NCBI GenBank assembly: GCA_030744755.1
Contig: JASLPY010000054.1
Location: forward strand, 1-37,232
Origin: Kiritimatiellia bacterium
GTDB taxonomy: Bacteria; Verrucomicrobiota; Kiritimatiellia; UBA8416; JADHWI01
Reading direction: 5' to 3'
DNA length: 37,232 nt
In this document: positions 26,030 to 33,208 of the stretch, piece after piece
Layout: each line of letters begins with the position of its first letter
Position numbering within the stretch: position 1 is the stretch's first letter
Program-made: the position numbers and the translations under genes
The notes under the pieces: model-generated
What the model was told of the DNA's origin: nothing
The model's input: the letters and a program-made list of their open reading frames with translations, nothing else
Database searches by the model: none

Positions 26030-27301
26030 ATGAAGATACTCGTAATAGGCGGCGGCGGTCGCGAGCATGCAATAACGTGGAAGCTGGCAAACGACAGCTG
26101 CAAGCCTGAACTTTTCTGTGCCCCGGGAAATGCCGGAACGGCACGGATTGCGACGAACATTGATGTTGGTGCCGAGGATTGTAATGGCCTTCTTGAGTGG
26201 GCTCGTACGAATCGGCCGGATCTCACTGTCGTGGGGCCGGAAGTTCCGCTCTGTGCGGGGATAGCCGATGTTTTTGCAGCAGAGGGCCTGGCGGTATTCG
26301 GTCCTTCGGGCGAGGCGGCCCAGATGGAGGGAAGCAAGGCATTCGCAAAGGATGTTATGACGGCGGCGGGTGTGCCGACAGCGGCATCCGAGACTTTCAC
26401 AGATGCGGAAGCCGCATTGTCATATATCAGGGAAAAGGGTACCCCGATTGTCGTGAAGGCCGACGGTCTGGCCGCGGGCAAAGGCGTCATCATCTGCGAG
26501 ACTGTTGCTGACGCGGAAAAGGCGATCGCCTCCACGATACTTGACAAGACCTTCGGAGATGCAGGGGCAACCATTATTGTTGAAGAATGCCTGGTTGGTG
26601 AAGAGGCATCGATTCTCGCCCTGGTAGACGGCGAGACGATAGTCACTCTCGCGTCGTCGCAGGATCACAAACGCGTTTTCAACGGGGACGTCGGCCCTAA
26701 CACCGGGGGAATGGGAGCCTACTCTCCGGCTCCCGTCGTTACTGACGATATGTGGCCGGAGATCAGGGCGCAGGTTCTTGATCCCACGATCCGCGAACTC
26801 AAGAAGCGCGGGATCACTTACAAGGGCGTTCTTTACGCGGGACTTATGTTGACCGAAGCAGGGATGATGGTCCTGGAGTTCAACTGCAGATTCGGCGATC
26901 CCGAAACGCAAGCCGTCCTGCCGAGGCTGGGTAGCGATCTCACCCCCGCGCTGCAGGCCTGTGTTGACGGCACACTGTCGGAAGAGATGGTGACGTGGAA
27001 GCCGGACGCCTGCGTTTCCGTGGTCATGGCTTCGGGTGGTTATCCGGGGCCCTACGAGAAGGGCAAGACTATCGAAGGGCTGGACGCAGCGGAAGAACTG
27101 GAAGGTGTGGTCGTATTTCATGCCGGAACGAAAGAAGAAACCGGCGAGGTAGTTACCTCCGGCGGCCGGGTGCTCGGAGTGACAGCCCTGGGCCGCGATC
27201 TTTCCACTGCGGTAGATGCGGCTTACTCCGCGGTCGCGCAGATTCGATTCGACCAGGCGCAGTACCGAACCGACATAGCCGCTAGAGCCTTACCCCGCTA
27301 A
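26030..27301 (+). CDS. purD: Phosphoribosylamine-glycine ligase (GAR synthetase)
   Basis: A 423-residue ATP-grasp enzyme joining phosphoribosylamine and glycine to form GAR, the second step of purine synthesis. The N-terminal motif ILVIGGGGREHAI, VVGPEVPL, GSKAFAKDVM, VVKADGLAAGKGVIIC (ATP-binding), HKRVFNGDVGPNTGGMGAYS and LEFNCRFGDPETQAVLPRL (metal-binding Glu/Asn) are all intact. Length is normal for the family. It opens a long same-strand gene run; purE follows after 67 bp. The same run contains a GlyA domain that makes the glycine consumed here. The ribosome site (TAGGC) is weak. Confidence 0.97.
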   Translation: MKILVIGGGGREHAITWKLANDSCKPELFCAPGNAGTARIATNIDVGAEDCNGLLEWARTNRPDLTVVGPEVPLCAGIADVFAAEGLAVFGPSGEAAQMEGSKAFAKDVMTAAGVPTAASETFTDAEAALSYIREKGTPIVVKADGLAAGKGVIICETVADAEKAIASTILDKTFGDAGATIIVEECLVGEEASILALVDGETIVTLASSQDHKRVFNGDVGPNTGGMGAYSPAPVVTDDMWPEIRAQVLDPTIRELKKRGITYKGVLYAGLMLTEAGMMVLEFNCRFGDPETQAVLPRLGSDLTPALQACVDGTLSEEMVTWKPDACVSVVMASGGYPGPYEKGKTIEGLDAAEELEGVVVFHAGTKEETGEVVTSGGRVLGVTALGRDLSTAVDAAYSAVAQIRFDQAQYRTDIAARALPR

Positions 27302-27368
27302 CAGATGCCTTGGGCGAAGTACAGGAACGGGATTATCAGCAAAACCGCAGAACCAACCTGGAGAGACA

Positions 27369-27881
27369 ATGAAGAAAGCTAAGCCGGAAGTCGGAATCGT
27401 TATGGGAAGTGACTCTGATTGGCCAATTGTCAAGAAGGCCGTGGAGATCCTCAACGAGTTTGGGATAGAACACGAAGTGAGAGTTATCTCGGCGCACAGA
27501 ACGCCGGAGGTGGCCTGCGAGTACGCGGCGAGTGCCAGCCGGCGGAAACTCAAGGTCATTATCGCGGCTGCCGGCGGTGCGGCCCATCTTGGCGGTGTTC
27601 TTGCGGCGCACACTGTTCTTCCCGTGATCGGCATACCTGTGAAAGGCGGTGCCTTGAACGGTATGGATGCACTACTTGCTACGCTGCAGATGCCGTCTGG
27701 TATTCCGGTGGCAACCGTCACGCTGGGAAGTGCCGGGCCCATTAATGCTGCAGTACTGGCGGCACAGATCATAGCCACCGGCAAACCAACTCTGACCCGC
27801 AAGCTTGGTCGCTACAAGAATGCCCTGAAGCGAAAAGTCGCCAAGGGCAATGCTAACGTTCAAGCCGACCTGGGCGGGTGA
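27369..27881 (+). CDS. purE: PurE, N5-carboxyaminoimidazole ribonucleotide mutase
   Basis: A 170-residue enzyme converting N5-CAIR to CAIR in purine synthesis. Family motifs are VGIVMGSDSDWPIVKKA, VRVISAHRTPE with the catalytic His, and IIAAAGGAAHLGGVLAAHT, GIPVKGG and LQMPSGIPVATV. The GSDSDW and SAHRTP forms fit class I (bacterial) PurE, which needs PurK to make N5-CAIR; no purK is in the window. CTGGAGAGACA precedes the ATG. The next gene begins just past the stop (or overlaps it, if the upstream GTG at 27878 is used), so they are co-transcribed. Confidence 0.96.
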   Translation: MKKAKPEVGIVMGSDSDWPIVKKAVEILNEFGIEHEVRVISAHRTPEVACEYAASASRRKLKVIIAAAGGAAHLGGVLAAHTVLPVIGIPVKGGALNGMDALLATLQMPSGIPVATVTLGSAGPINAAVLAAQIIATGKPTLTRKLGRYKNALKRKVAKGNANVQADLGG

Positions 27882-27907
27882 AAGATTTGTTGCCATTGGG
27901 GGACACT

Positions 27908-28906
27908 GTGAGTCATTGCAGGCAACTGCTACTTATCGCGACAGCTTTCCTCTGCCCGGCTCTTGCGCTGTCCGATTCCGGGGATGTTGGGCCCCGGGTT
28001 GACGATGTTCTGCGTCTCCTGGATAAGCACGAAGTACTCTATGCAGAAGAAGACATCCGCCGTGCGGCCATTGCCGGCTTGCTGAAGGCTATCGACTCCC
28101 ATGCCCTTCTCATGGACTCGAAGGAAGCCGAAGCCATGGAACACATGGCCAGCGTGGCGAGGGCCGAAATGTGGCCCGGCGGCATCGGCTACGTGAAGAT
28201 CCAGGCCCTATGCAAGGGTGGCAGAAAATACGTTGAAGAAGTCATTCGCGATTGGAATGGATCGTTACGTGGGCTGGTCCTGGATCTGCGCGGTGGCGCT
28301 GGAGCCGATCTCGAGTCCGTAGAGGTGATTGCAGGGCTTTTTCTTGGCCCTCGGACCGATATTTACCGCCTTGTCAACGGACGCAATGAACCAGTCGTAA
28401 CAAAGGCATCCCGCGGCGAACAACTCGCGGAAGTTCCACCGCTTATGCTCCTGGTGGATGGCAACACGTCCGGCGCCCCTGAAGCCCTTGTCGCGGTTCT
28501 CAAGGGGAGACGCGGTATTATGGTCCTTGGGGGGACAACCGCAGGCGATGCCCTTTCGCGTGAAACGCTTCCCGTAATGAAAGATCTCTCCGCTTACATT
28601 GCAACGCGGGGCATTGTGCCGGTCGATGGACCCGGGTACAGCTCGTCGGGTGTTTCTCCCGACATCGCGGTTTCCGGTGCGGCGGTGGTGGATGACCCGG
28701 GAACTCAAGACGACAGTTCCGCAGTCATTGGAGAGAATGCTGAAGTGAATGAACTCCTGGAAAGAATATCCCAGGACCCCGTCCTGCGCAGGGCCGTAGA
28801 TATCCTTCTGAGCCTTGAGGCAATGAGCTATGGACGGCCGGAACCGGCCGGAAAAGAGGATCAAAACGCCGGCGAGGGCAGGAAGAACACCCCCGGCGAC
28901 AAATGA
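27908..28906 (+). CDS. Exported S41 (CtpA/Prc-like) peptidase homologue, probably catalytically inactive
   Basis: A 332-residue protein with signal peptide (MSHCRQLLLIATAFLCPALA). GTG 27908 follows GGGGG at five bases and starts the signal peptide cleanly; GTG 27878 is possible. The body resembles the C-terminal-processing peptidase core: GGIGYVKIQALCKGG, a LRGLVLDLRGGAGADLESV strand/loop, then VDGNTSGAPEAL and GGTTAGDALSRETLP. Aligned without gaps to E. coli Prc (SASASE ... TFGKG), the nucleophile Ser falls on Gly (TSGAPE) and the catalytic Lys on Asp (TAGDA). No PDZ domain is present. I infer a non-enzymatic scaffold or adaptor. The alignment is by eye; a different register could rescue the neighbouring Ser but not the Lys. 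Confidence 0.68.
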   Translation: MSHCRQLLLIATAFLCPALALSDSGDVGPRVDDVLRLLDKHEVLYAEEDIRRAAIAGLLKAIDSHALLMDSKEAEAMEHMASVARAEMWPGGIGYVKIQALCKGGRKYVEEVIRDWNGSLRGLVLDLRGGAGADLESVEVIAGLFLGPRTDIYRLVNGRNEPVVTKASRGEQLAEVPPLMLLVDGNTSGAPEALVAVLKGRRGIMVLGGTTAGDALSRETLPVMKDLSAYIATRGIVPVDGPGYSSSGVSPDIAVSGAAVVDDPGTQDDSSAVIGENAEVNELLERISQDPVLRRAVDILLSLEAMSYGRPEPAGKEDQNAGEGRKNTPGDK

Positions 28907-28933
28907 AGCTGAGATCTTGCTGTTATATCAGTG

Positions 28934-29554
28934 ATGCCACGTGTTATAGATATTGCTTTTGATGTTGGATGCGACGCCATAGAAGAGGCCGCCGCAGTCC
29001 TGGGGGAAGGTGGGTTGGTTGTGATGCCCACCGACACGGTATACGGTGTCGCCGCCGATCCTTCGCTCGACATTGCCGTTGCCCGGATTTACGGTGCGAA
29101 ACGCCGAGATCCGGAGAAACCTCTCCCCCTGCTGGCGGGTGACTTGCGGGATGTCCTGGAATTCGGGGCAACTCTCGGGAAGTGCGAGATGGAGCTCGCG
29201 GGTCGTTTCTGGCCCGGGCCTCTGACCCTGGTTGTCAGGGCGGGAGACGTGGAAGAAGGGTTTCGCGTTCCTGATCACGAAGTGGCGCTGGCGTTGCTGA
29301 GAAAAGCGGGCGGAATCCTGAGGGTAACGAGCGCCAACATGAGTGGACAGCCCGAGGCACTCACGGCGGAAGCTGCCGTCGAGGCGCTGGGAGATAGCGT
29401 GGACCTGGTTCTTGACGCCGGACCCGTACCGGGAGGAACTCCCAGTTCAGTTATCAGGATTGTCGACGGAAAAGTAGAGATGCTTCGGGCGGGAGCACTG
29501 AACAGTGAAGTAATTGCTTCCGTCGTTGACGCCTGCCGGGACAATTTGGAATAG
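28934..29554 (+). CDS. tsaC: TsaC/Sua5-type L-threonylcarbamoyladenylate synthase
   Basis: About 206 residues, making threonylcarbamoyl-AMP from threonine, bicarbonate and ATP, the first step of t6A tRNA modification. YrdC-fold signatures are GLVVMPTDTVYGVAAD, IYGAKRRDPEKPLPLL (the K-x-R nucleotide-binding motif), RFWPGPLTLVV, ILRVTSANMSGQPEA and GGTPSSVIRI. It is of short TsaC length, without the extra Sua5 domain. ATG 28934 and GTG 28931 are adjacent; I use the ATG. It begins 27 bp after the S41-like gene and is followed by a phosphatase gene, an order shared with ywlC-ywlE in Bacillus subtilis. Confidence 0.93.
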   Translation: MPRVIDIAFDVGCDAIEEAAAVLGEGGLVVMPTDTVYGVAADPSLDIAVARIYGAKRRDPEKPLPLLAGDLRDVLEFGATLGKCEMELAGRFWPGPLTLVVRAGDVEEGFRVPDHEVALALLRKAGGILRVTSANMSGQPEALTAEAAVEALGDSVDLVLDAGPVPGGTPSSVIRIVDGKVEMLRAGALNSEVIASVVDACRDNLE

Positions 29555-29606
29555 TCCCACAGGCAAATGGGATGCTGCGGGAAATGATAAAGAAACGGGA
29601 TTGAAC

Positions 29607-30092
29607 ATGACAGGGGAATTTGGAACCAAAGACGGACCGCTTATCGTGTTCGTGTGCACGGCGAATATGTGTCGTAGTCCGATGGCGGAATACTTGCTGA
29701 AAGACTCTCTTGAACCCGGTTCCACCTGGCGGGTTGTTTCGGCGGGAACTGATGCTCCGCATGGCATGCCTCCAACCTATCAGGCTGTCCAGGTCCTGAA
29801 GGAGTGGGGGATTGAAATGGATGAGCATCGAAGCAATCCCCTCACGAGGGAGGTAGTGGATGATGCTTCGGTTATTATCGTCATGACGACGAGCCATGCC
29901 GCGCGAATCAGGTGGCGGTTCCCTGATGCCGAGGGAAAGGTCCGATTGCTGAAGTCCTTTCTGCGCAATTCATACGGCAGCGATACGGATATACCGGATC
30001 CCATAGGACTCTCTGACGTTGTTTATCGTGGTATACGGGACCTGATGAAAGAGGCTATGCCGATCCTGATCGACTATGTGGAGAACGGCTAG
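29607..30092 (+). CDS. Low-molecular-weight protein-tyrosine-phosphatase-family phosphatase
   Basis: A 161-residue phosphatase. The P-loop VCTANMCRSPMAE gives Cys17 and Arg23 (C-x5-R-S), and the general-acid Asp131 is in DIPDPIG. ATG 29607 has AACGGGA six bases upstream and places the P-loop at the usual distance from the N-terminus; longer upstream frames overlap tsaC and are not needed. In B. subtilis the gene at this place (ywlE) encodes a protein-arginine phosphatase in which a P-loop Thr confers specificity; the equivalent residue here (Cys17+4) is Met, so arginine specificity is not supported. Substrate unknown. It lies 18 bp before the RpiB-GlyA fusion. Confidence 0.9.
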   Translation: MTGEFGTKDGPLIVFVCTANMCRSPMAEYLLKDSLEPGSTWRVVSAGTDAPHGMPPTYQAVQVLKEWGIEMDEHRSNPLTREVVDDASVIIVMTTSHAARIRWRFPDAEGKVRLLKSFLRNSYGSDTDIPDPIGLSDVVYRGIRDLMKEAMPILIDYVENG

Positions 30093-30110
30093 CAGGAGCG
30101 GAAGATTAGA

Positions 30111-31793
30111 ATGAAGATAGCGATAGGTTCCGATCACGGCGGTTATGCGATCAAAGAGAAGGTAAGAAATCTTCTCGCCGGCCGTGGCCTTGATGTCGAA
30201 GACGTTGGTTGCACTGACACAGAGTCGGTTGACTATCCTGATTACGCGTTGGAGGTAGCCAAGCAGGTCTCCTCGGGAAGCGTGGATGAAGGCGTTTTAG
30301 TTTGCACAACCGGCATAGGCATGGACATGACGGCGAACAAGTTCCCACGCATCAGGGCCGCATTGTGCAGCACGCCCCGTATGGCCTTAATGGCACGCCA
30401 GCACAACGATGCCAATATTCTCGTCCTGCCCGGCGGGCTGCTCGCCGAAGAGGAGGCGGAAGAGATTCTGGATACCTGGCTCAGTAATGGATTTTCAAAT
30501 GAGAGTCGCCATGAGCGCCGCGTGCAGAAGATGTCTTCCATAGGCAGGGAAGTGGCAGGACTGACCGCTGTGCTCGGGGAAGACCCGGAGACATTCGCGG
30601 CCATACAGGACGAGATCGTACGGCAGAAAGAGACGATCAACCTGATTGCTTCAGAGAACACGGCGAGTCCGGCCGTGAGGGAAGCCCAGAGCTGCGTTAT
30701 GACCAACAAGTACGCCGAAGGCTATCCGGGGAAACGCTGGTATAACGGCTGCGGTCCCGTAGACAGGGTCGAAGAGCTGGCAATTGATCGCGCCAAGACG
30801 CTCTTTGGTGCAGAACATGCCAACGTGCAGCCACATTGCGGAAGTTCCGCCAACATGGCCGTGTATTTCTCAGTGCTGGAGCCCGGGGATACCGTACTTG
30901 CCATGAGCCTTGATCACGGAGGGCATCTCACACACGGCAACAAGACGAACTTCTCGGGAAGGCAGTTTAATTTCGTTGGCTACGGGGTCGATGCCGAGAC
31001 TGAGAAACTCGACTATGACGCAGTGTCAAGCATTGCCGAGGAAGCAGCCCCAAAACTGATTGTTGCAGGGGCAAGTTCCTATCCCAGGATCCTGGACTTT
31101 GGGCGTTTCAGGGAAATCGCCGACAAGGTCGGAGCAATGCTCATGGTGGACATGGCGCATATCGCAGGGTTGGTTGCAGCGGGCGTTCATCCCAATCCCG
31201 TACCAATGGCCGAGTTCGTTACCACCACGACGCACAAGACGCTCCGAGGGCCCCGCGGCGGCATGGTGCTGTGCAAGGAGAAGTATGCCGCGGCGATTGA
31301 TAAACAGGTCTTCCCCGGAATCCAGGGCGGACCGCTGATGCATACAATTGCCTCCAAGGCCGTCTGCTTCAAGGAAGCTCTTGCGCCACCCTTCAAGGAA
31401 TACGGAGAGCAGGTCGTGAAAAACGCTCAGGCAATGGCCGGGCACTTTATCGCCGAGGGAATCAGGCTTGTCTCAAACGGCACCGACAATCATCTCATGC
31501 TGCTGGACGTGACCACCATAGGACTTACCGGCAAGCAGGCAGCGACAGCACTGGAAGTTGCCGGCGTGATTGCCAACAAGAACGTCATACCTTTTGACAA
31601 GGAAGGGCCGTTCGTGACTTCGGGCATCCGGATCGGCACACCGGCTGTCACAACCCGCGGCATGCGCGAAGAAGAGATGAAGATCCTCGCGGGTCTGATC
31701 GTTGACGTGCTTCGCAATAGAGAAGACGAAGAACTCCTTGCGAATACCCGAAGAAAGGTCCAGGACCTGACGGCCCAGTTCCCGGGGTGGTAA
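30111..31793 (+). CDS. Fusion of ribose-5-phosphate isomerase B and serine hydroxymethyltransferase
   Basis: A single uninterrupted 560-residue frame. Residues 1 to about 145 are RpiB (ribose 5-phosphate/ribulose 5-phosphate isomerase): [13 protein letters not shown], Cys65 in [16 protein letters not shown] and His98 in [15 protein letters not shown], matching E. coli Cys66 and His99. After a junction near [12 protein letters not shown], residues from about 160 are serine hydroxymethyltransferase (serine + THF to glycine + methylene-THF): [56 protein letters not shown] Lys376 in [11 protein letters not shown] and [15 protein letters not shown]. Both halves keep their catalytic residues and near full length. 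An internal ATG at 30531 has no good ribosome site. Domain identities are sure; whether the product is cleaved or works as a fusion is unknown. Confidence 0.93.
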   Translation: MKIAIGSDHGGYAIKEKVRNLLAGRGLDVEDVGCTDTESVDYPDYALEVAKQVSSGSVDEGVLVCTTGIGMDMTANKFPRIRAALCSTPRMALMARQHNDANILVLPGGLLAEEEAEEILDTWLSNGFSNESRHERRVQKMSSIGREVAGLTAVLGEDPETFAAIQDEIVRQKETINLIASENTASPAVREAQSCVMTNKYAEGYPGKRWYNGCGPVDRVEELAIDRAKTLFGAEHANVQPHCGSSANMAVYFSVLEPGDTVLAMSLDHGGHLTHGNKTNFSGRQFNFVGYGVDAETEKLDYDAVSSIAEEAAPKLIVAGASSYPRILDFGRFREIADKVGAMLMVDMAHIAGLVAAGVHPNPVPMAEFVTTTTHKTLRGPRGGMVLCKEKYAAAIDKQVFPGIQGGPLMHTIASKAVCFKEALAPPFKEYGEQVVKNAQAMAGHFIAEGIRLVSNGTDNHLMLLDVTTIGLTGKQAATALEVAGVIANKNVIPFDKEGPFVTSGIRIGTPAVTTRGMREEEMKILAGLIVDVLRNREDEELLANTRRKVQDLTAQFPGW

Positions 31794-31859
31794 CGGGCTC
31801 TTGCGCTTTGCAGCCCATGTAGCTGGGCGGGAATTCGAGCCACGGGGGAATACCGGGAC

Positions 31860-33179
31860 ATGAACATCATGTCTATACCTGCCGCGATAAAGACGATCAT
31901 TGTATTCGCATCCATGCTCGTTCTGGCTCGTTTTCACGTGCCCCTTGGTATTGCACTTGTTGCCGGCGGCGTGGCACTCAACTTCTGGGCCGGCCTGGCA
32001 GCATTCGAAACCTTCGCCAACGTGGGATTCTGTCTTCGCGAACCCGAGTTCTGGTTACTGATAGCCGTGACGGCACTGATCATCGAGCTTGGAAAGTTCA
32101 TGACGGAGAAGGGCAATGCGGATGAGCTCGTGGCAGCAACGCAACGGTGGGGAGGGAGGCACGGAAGGGCGGCAACGCTGATGGCAATGCCGGCGATGAT
32201 TGGCCTGATCCCCATGCCCGCCGGTGCGCTTTTCTCAGCTCCATTCGTTCAGCAGGCGGGGGAGGGGGAAGAAAGTTCTTCCGAATGGAAATGCGCCGTC
32301 AACTACTGGTTCCGGCACATATGGGAATACTGGTGGCCCCTTTACCCCGGCGTGATTCTCACGATGTCGATTTTCGAGATTGAAGCGGCTCGTTTCATAG
32401 CCGCCCAATTCCTCTTCACGGTCGTGGCGGTGTCATCCGGGTACCTGTTCCTCGTGAAACCAAGGGTCAAGGCTTTCGCCCACGGGGGTGACGCCAAGCG
32501 GGGCAGCAACAGGAGAGCTGCCTTCCTGCTGGTCCCCCTTGTCGTGGTTGTTGCTTCTCTTTTCATCCTGCCGCCATGCTTCGAACGTCTGTTTCCTGAT
32601 ATGCACATACAGACGCGCAAACTCCTTGCTGTTCTTGCGGGCCTGCTGGCGGGCCACGTGGTCATAATATGTGACGGCAGGAACAGAACCGGCAGTTGGC
32701 CATCGGTGAAGAGCTTGTGCAGTGCGTTACTTGAAAAAAGGTCAATCAACGTTCTGTTTACGCTGTCGGGTGTTCTCATCTTCAAGGGCATGCTTGATCG
32801 CGCCGGTCTTCTGCCCTTGGCAAGTGAAGAGCTGATCAACAGCGGAATTCCAATCGTTCTCGCTGTTGCCATGCTGCCGTTTCTTGCGGGTGTGGTTACG
32901 GGTCTTACGTTGGGGTTTGCTGGTATCTCTTTCCCGTTGGTAGTCGGCCTTGTCGCCACACCGGGATCGGGACTTTCTCCACTTTCCACCCTCGTCCTGG
33001 CATACGGTTTCGGCTACATGGGCATGATGGTGTCACCCGTTCACCTGTGTTTGCTGGTGACCAAAGACTACTTCGGCAGTCACCTTGCCGATATCTACAG
33101 GCAAATCTTGCCGTGCGTGCTGTCGGTCGCCACCTACGCCACAATCGCTCACTGCCTGTTCCACCTGCTGGGTTGGTAA
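31860..33179 (+). CDS. DUF401-family multi-pass membrane protein
   Basis: A 439-residue inner-membrane protein with roughly ten to twelve hydrophobic segments, for example IIVFASMLVLARFHVPLGIA, FWLLIAVTALIIELGKFM and FLLVPLVVVVASLFILPP. The motif NYWFRHIWEYWWPLYPGVI is characteristic of DUF401 proteins, which look like ion or organic-anion transporters. GLIPMPAGALFSAP and the C-terminal GFGYMGMMVSPVHLCLLVT, with residues that could line a pore, are also typical. No substrate is known. It is the last gene of the + strand run, 66 bp after the RpiB-GlyA fusion, and converges on recD2. Confidence 0.82.
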   Translation: MNIMSIPAAIKTIIVFASMLVLARFHVPLGIALVAGGVALNFWAGLAAFETFANVGFCLREPEFWLLIAVTALIIELGKFMTEKGNADELVAATQRWGGRHGRAATLMAMPAMIGLIPMPAGALFSAPFVQQAGEGEESSSEWKCAVNYWFRHIWEYWWPLYPGVILTMSIFEIEAARFIAAQFLFTVVAVSSGYLFLVKPRVKAFAHGGDAKRGSNRRAAFLLVPLVVVVASLFILPPCFERLFPDMHIQTRKLLAVLAGLLAGHVVIICDGRNRTGSWPSVKSLCSALLEKRSINVLFTLSGVLIFKGMLDRAGLLPLASEELINSGIPIVLAVAMLPFLAGVVTGLTLGFAGISFPLVVGLVATPGSGLSPLSTLVLAYGFGYMGMMVSPVHLCLLVTKDYFGSHLADIYRQILPCVLSVATYATIAHCLFHLLGW

Positions 33180-33208
33180 GGCGGTGCCGGCGGTCCTGAG
33201 CCTGCAGG

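Noticed and set aside
30531..31793. glyA as a separate gene starting at the internal ATG 30531
   Set aside because: No convincing ribosome site precedes it, and the frame is open from RpiB through GlyA with no stop.
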